A DNA stretch of 64,000 bases, from positions 36,775,501 to 36,839,500 of the forward strand of contig NC_088303.1 of assembly GCF_032854445.1 (NCBI RefSeq), given 5' to 3'. The stretch is from Liolophura sinensis. Lineage: Eukaryota; Mollusca; Polyplacophora; Chitonida; Chitonidae. The translations under genes were made by a program, and so were the position numbers. Within the stretch, counting starts at the first letter, position 1, and each line of letters begins with the position of its first letter. The notes below the pieces were generated by a model. It had not been told where the DNA came from. It saw only the letters and a program-made list of their open reading frames with translations, and did not search any database. Of the stretch, positions 9,729 to 24,570 are shown piece by piece.

Positions 9729-12700
9729 ATGGACTCGCGGATCCGACAGCTGCTTAGTGCTTGTGAGCACGGGGATCTTCAGACGGTAGAGACGTTGTTA
9801 GATCAGGGGCTAGCGGTGGATGTGTGTGATGATGACGATGTGACACCGCTTCAGGTAGCCTGTGCAAACGGGCACGAAAGTGTGGTACGGTTACTGCTGA
9901 TGAGAGGCGCTGCCTTAGACACTACCAACAGTATGGGGTGGACACCGCTCATGCAGGCGGCCAGATACGGCCATACTGCCGCCGTGGCTCTTCTCTTACA
10001 AAACAAAGCTGATATCAATGCCAAAAACAGGCTGTATGCTTCAGCCCTAACCTTAGCTTCTCGGGGTGGCCATATTCAAACTGTTAGACTGCTCCTAGAA
10101 GCTGGCATAGATCATGACAATCTTGGGGCGTCCTGTGAATTTACGCCTCTTCTGGCTGCAGCGCAGCATGGCCATGATGCAGTCCTTCGCTTACTGCTAG
10201 ACAAAGGTGCTGATGTGAACTACAGGACTAGCTCAGGTGCCGTCACACCACTGATGCTAGCAGCTTTGAATGGTCATATGACAACTGCACAGATTTTAAT
10301 TGACAGATGCGGAGATGCAAATGCCATGACAGTTGATGGGAAAACTGCACTGGAAATAGCATCACTGAGAGGAAAGAGAGAAGTGATGGGATATTTGGAC
10401 AGAAAAACTACTAATAAACCTATATTAGGTGTGTTCAGTTTGCTTTATAAATTTATTTATGTGATAAGTTTCCAATTCCCTGCCTAAGGCAGATTTGACC
10501 CCATACCACGTGTGACCAAAAATGTAGCTATTGTGTATGATGTATTGATTTAATTGACTGGTATCTATGCAATATTCAAGAAAACTTCACTTACACAATC
10601 GCAGTCCACATTGTGGAGGGAGAAAACCAGCTCGGCCATCTGCAGGTTGCTGCTAGACCTCCCCACATATGAACAGGCCGGTATGAGCAGAACTGAATTC
10701 AACAGTATTATTTTTAAATGCAACAAATTGTAAAAATATATCACTTAATACTATGCATTATTGCACAGTAGAATGTTCAGCCAGTAAAAAAGCTTGTAGT
10801 AATTATCTGTATAAGTTTAAAATTATAACATTTGAAAAAGAAATACAGATTATGGATTTCAAAAATACCAAGAGCACATTCATCAAAGATGGATTTCATT
10901 GTGCATGATAAACTTTAAAGGCCTGTTTTGTCAGGTTATTTATTAAAAATGTCTGTCTGAAAAGCTACATTGTTTTTTTACCAACAGCACCAGAAGACAT
11001 TAAACCAGATATAATTGAGGCAGCAAAACACAGTAAGTATGATGGTTTGAAGTTGGAATTTTCAGTTTTTAGTTGCTACATGTATGTTAATTGAACGGTC
11101 AGGGAGTGTTTGACAAGTTATATATAGTAGTTACAGCATGTCACAAGGCAAATTAGGATTTACCCTAATTTTTTAACCTTTTCAGCCTCTTATGAAAACA
11201 ATATTTTGAAAGATTCTGAGAGAATTATGAAGTGTAGAGAAATAATATGCACAGAAACATTCACAATTCACAATCTTAAACATGTAAGAGGTTCAGGAAA
11301 TAATACCTGTATGGACTGACTCCTCTAAGAAAAAGAATGGTTGCCAAATAGACAATATACATGGGCTGTAACCATGTTGTGCCTGTGTTACAAAATACAG
11401 TGTATCCTGTGTTAGCACAATGTACATGTATATGGGCCATTTTTAGGAAAAAACATATATGATGTCATCATGAGAAGGGGTTTGGGACATGATGCGTGAG
11501 ATCCATCTAAAGAAAGACTGACAGCAGATGTTTAAGGAAACTACAATGGAGAGTTTGGGCAAAATATTGATCAGTGAAATTCTGTCTATCTTTTGCTTTT
11601 AGTGTAGAATATCCCAAATTGTTACGTCTTAAAAAATATTAGCCTCTATTTGTGCACATTTCATTCAAAATCGGTAATAAAGTTCCTAAAATTTTAAAAC
11701 TTGTTGTTTTACAAACTTTGGAATTACTTTAACACTATCAGTTGTGTAAAGGCAACATTTTTAGCAATACTTGGTTAGTGCACAAAATGTGATTTGATTT
11801 GATTTCATTTGATTAGTGGATATAGATTTTTGGGGGAAAACCTCATCAAGACTGCTCAAAGACCCACTCAAATGCTCATAAAGTAAATTGGCGCAGCCCT
11901 CCTTTCATTACCGTCATATCCATAATCACCTCTATATACATGTATAATTAGTCGAATGTAGTTATGTGGAAAATGTTCACAACCATTTCATTTGTTAACT
12001 TTCCTAAGGTGTGTTATAAGTGGGTCTAATTTGTCAAACTATCATTTGTCAAACAGGCAATGCATTTTTTTTCTGTAGTACATATGTGCACTAATTGGTA
12101 CGTTACTATTACAACCTCTTTTGTGAATTTATACAAATGTATAAATGAATTTATCAGTGGATGTCCAATCAGTTTGTGATTGGTAACCTAATAGACCTTC
12201 AGACATATATGACTATACTTTTCGTTTTGCTTCTCAGGTAATTTGGTGAGAATAAGGGAAATTTTAGCAAGAGATATCAGCCAAAGGGATGCATGTTCTC
12301 CACAAGATGGCGCCACCCCTCTGATGTTTGCTGCCATGACAGGCCGTTTGGACATCGCTCAGCTGTTAATAGAGAATGGTTGTGACATGAACAAGCAGGA
12401 TGTGATCAGTGGCTGGACAGCTCTAATGCAGGCTATATACCATGGGTGAGATCAAGGCCCCCATAAACCTGAAGTTAGGAGTTCGTTGTATGAAATTAGA
12501 GATTTTGCAGTGAATACCCAATTTCTTTACCCAAATATTTCACCCATGTAGCAGCTAATGTTTGAAATATTCTCAGGAATGTGTAAACCAGAAAATGTGT
12601 GATGTTTTATAAAGCTTACCTCTTCAGTGAGCCAAACAAATCATTTTAACTCCGTTTTGACAATATTGATTGTATGCATAGAAGCCAGAAGGTCTAGCTT

Positions 12701-15230
12701 CTGGAAGAAAATAGCTTTCGAGTTCAAAAAGGCGGGGAATTTACAGGATTTTTAATTTTGTGGGATTGTATAGTGCTACAGATAATTTTTTTGTCAGAAG
12801 GATTACTGTACTCTGGACTTTGAAAGAGAGATAGTATGGTACTCCCGACTTTCCAGATATACTGCAGAACACATATTTTTTTCAAATAGTCAACACTTCA
12901 CTATTATTGGTCATCAGTAATACACCTGGAAAGTGTGGAGTTGATCGAGTGAAATGGGATGAAGACATAGGCTTACATGTGCATACATGTACATATCCAT
13001 AGGTCGACATGTACAGAGATTTTTTCCTTTGTAATTAGGACTAGGGTATATAAAGTAGATGTAGACCTACATATAAACTGCCCAAAAATACATTTTAGAA
13101 TAAAGTAGTTATTTCCGCTCTTCTGCAAGAGGAATGAATTTGAATGAAATTAAGACATTTATTTCAATTCAATTGACATGTGTGGGCTTTATTTCAATAA
13201 CTCACTCACTGACATTTTTATTCTCTACTTTTCATTCCTTGTGCTTTGATAGCAGGGGTTGCAGTATTATGTTTTTTCTATGGCAACCTGCCTGATGCAT
13301 GTGCCAGGAACTGCACCCTCGATGATACTTTAACGCTGCAGACTGATGATTCGTGGGGAATTGAAATCATACATTTGGCAGTGATATTAGGATGATTTGT
13401 GCAAAATAGAGCAGAACTTGCAGTATTGTAAGCAAAAAGACCATTTGTAACCCTTTGCTACATCTTCTTTATGGCAAACACTCGAGAATGTCACGGTGAC
13501 AAATATCACCGTAGGCATTCTCCATGGCTTTTGCTGTAGCCCAGAGTGTCTGAAAACTAACACATGGTGGAGAGCGTCGAGCACATGGTTGACTGTAGAG
13601 TTTTACTTTTGATTTTGGCAGGGCTTTCGTAGACTCAGCAAGAGTCAACTTGAAGTTCAGCCATGTTGAGTAGTGTGGACGGGTTCTTCAACTCGGTTGA
13701 ACAACACTCAACACCATCCAACTTGGTTGAATCGGAAATGTGCATGCGTATTTTTTGTCAACAAATTGAGTCAAGTTGAGTGAAAATAGCCATTCAGCGG
13801 GTGTGTAGAAATAACGTGACCGTCTTAAGGCACATGACCAGGGCAAAATGAAGGAACCAACCAAAGGCGAAGTTGAGAATCTGGTCTCGTTGATACAGGA
13901 GTATGAAAAATACCCCTGTGTGTACAACACTCTCTCCAAACATTACAAAGACAGGGACAAAATAAAATCCTTTTGTCTCATGCATTGGAGAGAAAGATGG
14001 AGATTTCACTCCACTATCGAAATTTTGGTAAAAAAAAAAACAGAGCTCAACACATGACGACAGAGTTGGACAATGTTGCATACCTGATTTGTAGTGTGAA
14101 CGGACACTCAACTTACCTCAACAGCATTCAACTTGCTGTTGAGTCAACAAAAGTTGAACGATGTTGGATGGTCGGGATGGGGCTTTAGATGTACACACAA
14201 ATCTTCGGGCGTATACAGTACGCTCTGTTTTAACTCTTCTGTTCAACTTCATAACTATATCCAATGTTTTAACTGTTCTGTTCAACTTCATAACTATATC
14301 CAATGTTTTTTTTTCACCTTACATAACAATGCCATGCCATCCCAAATATAAAACTGATGTGCATTTTGTATATGGTGTGGAAGTAGACGATTTCTTTGTC
14401 AGGTAAACTGCTGCTACTGGTTCCTTATGTAGTCATTGTGTTTATGTTGCAGGAAAAAAAATGTGGCGATGTGTCTTATCCAGTCTGGCGCAGATGTTAC
14501 CGTTCAAGCCAAGAATGGCTGTACAGCATTTGACATGGCATCTTTGATAGGCATGTATCTTTTGATGAAACAATTTTTCATTGGGCTTTCATGAACTCTC
14601 ATAATCCTGCAGGCTTTTTTCGTTCTCTTTGTGGTAGACTTGACATGAGCTAGTCTTGTAGTCATGCATAATAAACATCATATGTGGTCTTTGTTTACAT
14701 GGATAATACTATGAACTTCTATTAGTATGGAAATGAAAATCCTTAAGGTGAGTCGCAATTTTAAATTTGAATGAACTTGTGATGGGTGCAGTCCATCTTT
14801 GGTGAGCTAAGATTAGATTATAGGGCTAAACAGTGTGTGGATAGGTCTTCCAGCAACCTGCGGATGGTCCTGGGTTTCCCCACGCTCTGCTCGGTTTTCT
14901 CCCACCATATTGCTGGCCGCTGTCGTATAAGTGAAAATCCTTAAGGTGAGTCGCAATTTTAAATTTGAATGTGGGTTTCCCCACGCTCTGCTCGGTTTCC
15001 TTCCACCTTATTGCTGGCCGTTGTCATATAAGTGAAATATTCCTGAATGCGGCGTAAAACACCAGTCAGAGAAATAAGTAAATAAGGCTAAACGCTGTTC
15101 ATGTTCCTACAGACGATGACACAGAGCTGTTACGACTGCTAGCAGCGCGTATGCTCCATGTAAACAAAGTGGATAAACAGCGTCCTAAGAGGTCAGGTCG
15201 AAACAGTGGAGCTGTTACTCCTCATAATGG
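9729..15230 (+). CDS. ANKS6: ANKS6 exons 1-5: ankyrin-repeat region
   Basis: Exon 1 (residues 1-233) holds about seven repeats with [55 protein letters not shown] and [11 protein letters not shown] cores. Exon 2 is a 45-nt microexon (residues 234-248) linking to exon 3 ([25 protein letters not shown]). Exon 4 has [17 protein letters not shown], and exon 5 has [11 protein letters not shown] followed by a basic linker. The inserted linker between repeats 7 and 8 matches the vertebrate ANKS6 layout. Confidence 0.93.
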
Positions 15231-18200
15231 GTGAGAGATGAACTTTAACTGCATAGTCCATAAGAGTCTCAGTTTATATTCACAACTCCGTCTGCCCTGC
15301 TTCATTTGTCGATGGCATTAGATGGGGAAAAAGGCTTAATTGTGAATGTAATTTTTTTCTTTAACATGCATTCAAAGTTAATTAAAACAGATTTACAGTA
15401 GAAGATAGCATATAAAAACTTTGTAATGCTTGATACTGGCATTGTAATTGACATACACATATCTATACATCTATGTGTATCTATATCTGTGTGCGTGTAT
15501 ATACGTAATATGCATCATTGGAGCAGTAAATTGAAGGTATAGTACATACATGCATATGGTATAATCAGGTGCAAGTATTTAGGATGAGTAAATGAGCGAT
15601 CAGAGCTGAAGTCCACATTGATCAGCTGTACATGTATTAACCATATCAGAAAATTAGATAGTTATGTCACATTTATAATTAAAGCTACATTTAGAATCTT
15701 TGACTGTGTAAGTACAAGTATGGTACTTTGTTTTCTTTATTTCAGAGAGGATCACCCAAAAAGCGGTTTAAAGGTAAATGAAAATGCATCGAAAAAAAAA
15801 AAAAAATTTTGAATTACCCTCATTGTATCAATACAATATGATATATTCTGTGTTTCATCACGATTGAGGAATATTGCATTACCTACAGTATTTGTGTGGA
15901 ACACTTCTTAAAGTGAACATCAGGTCAGTCACTAAATTTGAATTAATCCCCATCAATGTTTTCCAGAGGCATTGCTAACATGTGTAAAGATGCTTATCAA
16001 TCAGAATAAATGGGAAATGATCATCACAACCTAGACCATCATTTGGTAATGCCATTTTGCCATGTTGGATAGAAAGTGTGATGTCACAAAACTTAGGAGC
16101 TCTCCTGTCTCATCGGTACTAAACAACGTTGATCATTTGCAGTGTACGTGATTGAGCAAGTTTGATAGAGAAAAAATACAAAAAAAAAAACAAAAAATGA
16201 GATATACAACTCAAGAGTTGTATATCTTCAGATTTGTTCCATTTTCAGATGGTGGAAATGTCTGATATCTAATCTAATATCTTGTTCTAATATCTTGAGT
16301 TCAGCATTGACTTCCAGCGGTTCTTTTCATCATAATCCGCCTGCATGGATGTCAGTAGCATCTGGCAGTATTTAAAACTCCTACTTTGTAATATCTAGAT
16401 CTGTGCATCAGGTTTTTGGTCTACTGACATCAGGGAATAAACCGAACATTCAATTTGGAACAGATTCTTCCCTGCTTATGATAGGAAGATGCTTCCTTAA
16501 TAAATCTGGCTTTGCCAAGGAAAAATTATGCAAAGAAATCTTCTAATTCTTAGGCAGTGGTTGACCCGAGTCGTTTGGTTGTCAGCTCACCTGACAAATT
16601 ACTGACGCCTTCTGCCTAACATGTAGGCGTTGTGACATGCGTAAAGCCGATTTCAGTGAAACATAAATGTATCAATGTGTAGTTGGACCAAAATACTTTA
16701 GTACATTACTTACAGGTAAAAATAATCCCCAAAGCTGATTTATTGCACAAGTGTTTGTGAGGAACTGATAACTGTTTTGACATCACAGCCAAATTTCAGT
16801 GCCATTGATTGGCCAAGTCCATAAGGGATTCTACAACATGGCTTCTTGGAGCGAAATGATCGTCAGTGCAATATCCACAATGTTGAATTCTCACTTCTCA
16901 CCTTTTAAAACATTGTAGAGTTTTAAAAATATGTTTCTGTTGCACCAGTGGTCTGCTTCTGTTTTCTGTGTAGTTATAGTGGCAGACTTTATGTACACTT
17001 TAAGATTTCACTTTAAATTGATTGCTTCGTAGTTTTATATGGTACCCTTTTGAGATAAAAAAATTCTTGATTCTTTTTAATGTAACTATAATACCCTATG
17101 GCTGTATTTATTTCGTGCATATCAGGCTTGGTGGAGTCGTATGTCCAATAGATTTAGGAACCTCAAGCTGGGACGGACGTTCAATCTCTCCTCCAATCGT
17201 CTGGCTCCAATGGATTTGCATGGTGTTGGTAGCGATCCAAATGCCACAATTCGGAGCCACTCCAGTTCCATCAAGGTAACATAAAGTCTCCAAATCACAC
17301 TCAAAAATGGACAGTTACACATTTATTTTATATATAACATGTCTTGCTTTGTCACCATTTTGTAAGAATTTAGGGAAAGCAGAAGCATTGTGGTATTTTG
17401 ATATTAGAGGTTAATGGTTAATCTTATGATGAACAATGAATTGACAATAAAGTACTATTGCAGTGTTCATATTGTAAATAAAAAGTCTATTGTTTTTGTG
17501 TTAAAAATTGCACCCTTTTTGGTTATATTTGTTCTTCTTGTTAGCTAAGTCCAGGAGTTAAACATTTTATGCCCTAAACATGCCATGAAAGTAGGAGTTT
17601 TGGATGATTTATGACCCTTTGTAGAGCTCTCCAGCAGATATAAAGGCACCGCTGCGTGCTACCTCCATGCTCAATCTGAACACAGTATCCAGCACTACGT
17701 CGATCACAAGTTATGAAACCATGCTTCTGGAGACGAAGAAAAGCGCTGCCATGTACACGCTGGTAACTCCCTTTGAGATCATTTGCCTGGTTCCTGGAAC
17801 ATCTACTAATCCCATGCTTGCCTCATTGTTTCAACAGCATGATGCAATTAACACTACAAGGTGCTTTGTATGAAGACTACACCTGGAGGTCTATACATTA
17901 GAATATCAGCTGTGCTTGACTGATAGTGGTTTTCTTAGTTTGTGAACATACATATATTTCACCTAAATAGCATTTTTCAGTAGCACATTTTGCTTGATTC
18001 TGGTTAATTCATCCACTGTATAGGGCAACAGTTTTAATGATTAAGTTTGATTAATTCTTATAAGTAATAGGTATGTCTTGGCAACAGAACAGCACCTTTT
18101 TTTTAAGGCCTTTAAGTGCTCCTGAAAATGCAGTTTTACGGTCTGGAGTTCAGGTGAAATACAGTACATTTAATTGATGTAAGCTTAAGATATTATTTAG

Positions 18201-21200
18201 CTCTATGTCAGTGTTGGTGGTGGTGAGTGAAAGTCTGGGTGAAGAAAGCTATGAGCGAACTGAAAGTATCCACCATTAACTAGCCTGCATATTTATGTTT
18301 TACCTAAAACAAAATGTAGCACCATGGCAGAAAGAGCACTGCTTGTTGTTGCCATCTTGGCTACCTTGAGCTTTGAGTATATACATGAAACATGTCAGCA
18401 TGCTGTCCAGTAATGCCTGCTGCCCTTGTTTTACAGTTTATCACATGACATGACATGTGCATTGTAAGAGACTTGAAAAACTGAGTATACAATAATATTT
18501 TAAAAATTAGAAACGTGATATTTTATGTGGCAAGCTGTCTTCAGTCACCCATTGCCAGTATGTGACTCTCAAATTACCTGTACATGTACTAATACTGGCT
18601 GTACAGAATTCCAAAAACACATTCTCTCTCTAGGAAGCCAGGTTCCTGAACTTTTCAATCCTTTTTAGCTCACCTGTATAAAGGTTGTATACAGGCCTGT
18701 ATAATAGGAGGTCATACACTCGGTTGAGTCTAAGGTACATGTATATTGTGTAAATATACATGCTGGAATGGAAGGTTAAGCTTTTTTACCTCCTGTATAA
18801 TGGGCTCTTGTACATGGTTCGAAGGTTCAGCATTTTTGAGCTCCCTAGTCTAAGGTATGGTGTGTAAATGTACATATTACTAGTATGGAAGGTTAAGGTT
18901 TTTTAAGCCCCTGTATAATGGGCACTTATCCAAAGATTTAAGGTTTTTGTCTCTAACATATAATGGTAGAAAATGCTGTTTTGTTTCTTTTCATGTATAT
19001 AGGTCAAACTGACAGAAGGTTGAACTTTATTTTATTGGCTTCATGAATGTTTTTTTTCAAGTTGTTTTGGTTAATAGGCTTTAATGTAAAAATTTATCAT
19101 TTTGATAACTTACTTTATTTTCTGTTGTAAACACATCTTCTCTACAAATCATCCATGCAGCTGTACAATTTCTTGTATGCTATGTCTCTTTTTTTTTTAG
19201 ATTTATAGACCTACTTTTAACCTATTTTGTGGACTTTCATTCTTTGCAGAATTTTTGAAAAATCTGAATATTTCAGTTTTCTCGAATCAATTATATTATG
19301 TGCAGAAGACTTTCATGTAGGGCTGCAGTTTTTTTGCACAGGCCTACCTACATGTGGGAGAACAAGAAGGATATTGATATTACCAGATTTATCATCATTC
19401 AGTCTGTTTTCTCCTGCAAACACAGATATCCATAAGGCTTTCATTTAGGGCTACAGTTTTTGTGCACAGGCCTACCTACATGTGGGAGAACAAGAAGGAT
19501 GTTGATATTACCAGATTTATCATCATTCAGTCTGTTTTCTCCTGTAAACACAGATATCCATAAGGCTTTCATGTAGGGCTACAGTTTTTTGCACAGGCCT
19601 ACCTACAGGTGGGAGAACAAGAGGGATATTGATATTACCAGATTTATCATCATTCAGTCTGTTTTCTCCTGCAAACACAGATATCTATAAGGTTTTTATG
19701 TAGGGCTACAGTTTTTTTGCACAGGCCTACCTACATGTGGGAGAACAAGAGGGATATTGATATTACCAGATTTATCATCATTCAGTCTGTTTTCTCCTGC
19801 AAACACAGATATCTATAAGGCTTTCATGTAGGGCTACAATTTCTTATGCAAACATCTATCTAGAGAAGTTTATTGCCTCTCCAGCTATTTTACCAGATTC
19901 ATGAACTGTCAAAATTTACCTAATTTCTGTATTTGAGTATTCACATTGATTATCTGTGGAAAGCTTTCCACATCTGTATTAACACAAGAGGCGTATGACA
20001 CTGACTGATGTTTATGCCTTCCTAAAGACTGCGACAGAATGTTGACACCATCCAAAGACAGAGCGACTGTTGTCAGCTCAGTATTTGCTTCACCAATCGT
20101 AGGATTTCAGTGGCCACTCGTAGTACATGGATAGCCAGTGGAAGGCTATCACAATTACATTTTTTAGTACCATACCTCCGCATTTGCTCAGGCATGCACA
20201 CAATTACTGTTGCCATCTAAAGTACCTGGCGATTTGCTTATCAAAGATCACGTCAGCAAGTTTGTGCACAAACTCCTTGCAGTGAAGTCTTTTGCCACTG
20301 TATCACTGCAGTCTTTATGGTTATGATAAACAGTCATATTAGGGACATTATAATAATGTTGGCCTTACTTTCTTGATTGAAAGGCAAGATTCTAGCACTA
20401 TCTAACTAGAGAATACTGTCTGTGTATGACAGTGCCATTTACTTTACTCAAGTGTAGAGGTCAGTGTTTGAACATATCACGACACCTGACTTGAACATTA
20501 CACGGTTTTGAACTGGTCAATCAGGTGAGCTAGCAGTACTCTTGAATGCCTTGTTCTTTAATGTTTGTTCAAAACTGCATTCTCATGTCATCTTCTGAAT
20601 GCGTTTTCAAATCTTTAGTGCAGCCATAGGCACAAGTAAATAGTCTTAATTCTGATCGAAATGATTGTCCAATGAGAAACTCAAGAACAAGCTACACACG
20701 AGTCCAAGTCCAAATGACAGTAGAACACATTGTTTTCTCCTGTGATGTTGCAGTGCATGTGTACTTCATATATGATTTATTAGCACTCGTACACCGATAA
20801 TTGTGACGTAAAGAAAAAAAGCAAATGAGTTTACAGTTATGGGCCGTCATGATACATACGGAAAGGAATTTCATGAGTTTTCCCATCTCAAATGTATCTC
20901 ATGTTCAAGCAGTACCTTACAGAACACCTGTTTTTGTACACATCTCTGTTTTATGTATAGTACTTTTATAGCAGAAGAGCACTACGAAAGCTAGGAAGTT
21001 ATTTATGTATTGACAAAGACATATTGCTTGTCAGCCATCTTTGAAGGAAAGTTCTATGATGTTTTACTTATGGCATTTCTAAACTTAATTATGGTGGCTA
21101 ATTTAAGGTGACTGGTAGAAAGACTTGGTTGCTATGTAAAAGTTGTTTAACCGCTCATGTATAACCTGAAATGTGTTATATTATGATCATTTTGAAGTTT

Positions 21201-24200
21201 TAATGCAAACTTTGGCTTGTCTGAAATAACTGATGGAATATTGACATGCAATTGTATGGATATGCAGTGGTCTTGTATTTTGACAAGCTGTGAATTTGGA
21301 TCATTAAAACTGTGCATCAAGAAAACTGATTCATCTGCTTGAATAACCTGTGCAGTTACATAGTGTTCAGTTAGCATATAATGGCTTTGTTTCTAGTCCA
21401 GCCTTTTATTGTAACATGTATTAGGTAGAATATGTATTGTTCGGCTGCATGTAAGTGTTCATATGGCCTGTAGGGAATTATTTACACCAGAGTCTGCACT
21501 ACATTGCTGTTAGAAAGGACAGGTTTTGATCTATATGAATAACAGAGAATTGTATTCTGAAAACTTAATTGGTGCCCCTCTCATTTACAGGGTGAAATTT
21601 CTTGAAATAGGTGCATGGAGTTAGTTAGTCTGTTGTTTCCTGTTCTTAAGTTTGCTTTTACTAACAAATGTATGTACTAACTCCTTCTTTGTGTACTTTG
21701 CATCTTGTAAACCTAAGAGAAGTTCCTTTTGCCTTTTGCATGGAAATACATTAAGGTCAGGTTAATATAATTAGTATTCAATTTGCTTAATTTTCTTCGA
21801 AAACTCAAAACTGACAGTAATGGGTCAAGAGACTGGCAGCTTAATTTTGCAGAATCTTGCACTCCAGCAGTTGAAATCCTATGTAAAATGTACACTAATG
21901 TATAAGTTAACATCGAAAAAGCTCAATTGTACGTTGTGCCCAGTTTTGGATGTGTACGTAATAAAGCTATTAAATCTTACTGGTTTATACATTAGCTACA
22001 ATATTGACTATATGAGATTGACTTTTTAAAATGTAATTTGAGTACATGTAACAAAGTGGGTTAAAGACATGTATTACAACTGTTTGTTTTATGTGGTTTT
22101 TTAGTCACCAATTCTTAATTCTCTTTGTCTGTATGATTTCAGGACATCAACCCACCACATTCTAACATGACAGGAACTGAGACCCTGAAGCCAGTTGTAC
22201 CCCCATTCCTGCCACTGCCAACCTTTGACCTTGACAACAATGAAAGGACACGCATATCATTTGGAGGTCGAAGGGCAGATTTTCTGGATAGTTCATCAAC
22301 CATGGTAAGGCTCATTGATCCTTTCCGGTTTTCTCACACTATAATGCTGACTGCTGTCGTATAAGTGAAATATTCTTGATTGTGGACTAAAACACCAATT
22401 GAATAAATAAATAAATGAAAACAGAGCAGCCTCGCTATAGCATGCCGCTTTGGGGACAGGTTATTGAGCATGTTACAGGCTACCTTGCCCTGTAATGAAA
22501 TGGTTGACCTTGGGATCCAGGATATACAGATGCAGTATATAGGGCTACAATCTATCTAACAGGTCATGATTTTGACATTGATTGAAGTTTTATCGATGCA
22601 AAATCTGTTTTGTCAAATGATTTCTTATTGTTAGTTTATTATGAACGCATGAGATTTTTTGTTACCTAAGGATTCAAGCTTTCCAGCAGCGTCCTATGAG
22701 TCATATCCTTGAAGCTAGCCTTGTAACGTAATCATAGGCCTTAGCTCAGCTACAGAACTCATGTCATACATTCCCACAAGCTGAGTTCTACTAATGTAGT
22801 TTGATCCACTTTATTTTTAAATAAAAAAAAAAAATACAGCACATTTGGTATCTAATTCATTCATGTCTGGTCATATCAGAAGTAACTACTTGAACTTAGA
22901 TGCCTCAGATTTAAAATGGCGGACTGCAGACAACTGTCAACCAGATCACATGACTGCGTTACAGCCACTGCACAGACAAAAAAAAAAAAAGTGATGTGCA
23001 CCTTTTTAATGTATATCATGCTAAATCAGTGTATTAAAAGAAGGAAAGAGGAAAAAAATTAAGAAGCCGTTCTCAAACTTTTGAGTTTGTTCATCTCAAC
23101 TCTCACATGTCAGTAAGCCGTTAAGCCAAATCTCACTCCCTGCAGTTTTACACCTTGCTTTATACCCATTCAGTGATCTAATTAACGTTTTCACCATTTG
23201 CTGAAAGTGTGCAAACATTAATCCCTTTATGAGAAATGCCTGTCACAGTGAGCAAAATGTCTTCCGCATTGCTGACGAGGCCACACACACGCGTAAGAAA
23301 TGCTGCGTGATATATCGAGGCGTCTTATAGCGAGGATAGACTGTAAATAAATAATCTGGCACTGGTTTGACTGAATGGTCATTTGTCAACATTTAACTCA
23401 GCTACTACAGTGACCCTGTCCACGTTTACAAACTGCATGTAACTGGAGGTTATAACAATACATCAAAGTTTCAGTTTGATCATGTTTTCCTTATTAATAT
23501 GTAAGCTACTTCTAACTAAAAGAAATCAAAGTATAGTGTAATGTGTCAGTCAAATTAACGTGTATACAGTGTCTTTTTTATCTTGCCTGTATATAAAGTA
23601 AGGAAAGGTATTGTGAGAGGGGTGAAAATGTCTGTGTCCAGTTAAGCTCTTTTCCTTTTTTTTTTAGCTCCTGTATAATGAGCTCACATACGTGGATTGA
23701 AGGTTAAGCTTTTTTTAACTCCCTAAGCAAAGGTATAGTGTGTAAATACTTGGACGGAAGGTTAAGCGTTTTTATTAGCTCCTGAATATTGGACTCTCAT
23801 ACATGGATTGAAGCTTAGGTTTTTGTTTTTTTGGGCCAAAGTCAAAGGTATGGTGTGTAAATGTACATACTCGGATGGAAGGTTAAGCTTTTTTTATTAG
23901 CTCCTGATTATTGGCCTCTCATACATGGATTAAAGGCTAAGCTTTTTTTTGTGACCTAAGTCGAAGGTTTGGTGTGTAAATGTACATCGGATGAAAGGTT
24001 AAGCTTCTTTAGTAGCTCATGTTTATTGAGCTGTAATACATGGATTAAAGGTCAAGCTTTTTTTATTTCCCAACATACAGCTATAGAAAGTTATTGTTTC
24101 TTTTTTTATTATAGGGGGTATATTGGATATCTGAATTCTAGTATTTTTTTTAGCTGTCCTGTATATAGTACAGGCGTAGCTTATGTTGTACCCTGAGTGT

Positions 24201-24538
24201 TGGCGTTGGCGTCCAATAATAGAGAAAGTAATGTTAAACAAAATGTTAGAGGTGGTATCTTAAACAGGACTGCTGGTATTGGGCTCAGGGGTTGCTCACA
24301 TGTAGGGCTGAATAGCGTGAGGGGAATATTCTGTTGTTGATTTGATGTATGCATTTTAAATACTGTAAATTACTGAATTCCTGACTTAGTGCATTGTGTA
24401 TTTGATTTACTGTTAAACAAAATGTTAGTGTTGGTGCCTTAAAAAGTATTATATCTATTGACGTGAAGTTTTATATGCATACAATTTCAAGGACTACAAT
24501 TTCTTGTATACTTTTCTTTTTTTTCTGTTCTTTATACT

Positions 24539-24570
<32 letters not shown>

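Noticed and set aside
13848-14057. The MADF-like frame as a host gene exon
   Set aside because: It lies in an ANKS6 intron, ends in a poly-A run without a domain end, and is flanked by inverted repeats, as expected of a transposon remnant.
19305-19840. CRISPR-like array
   Set aside because: Units are ~127 bp and repeat throughout without unique spacers; a minisatellite in a eukaryotic intron.
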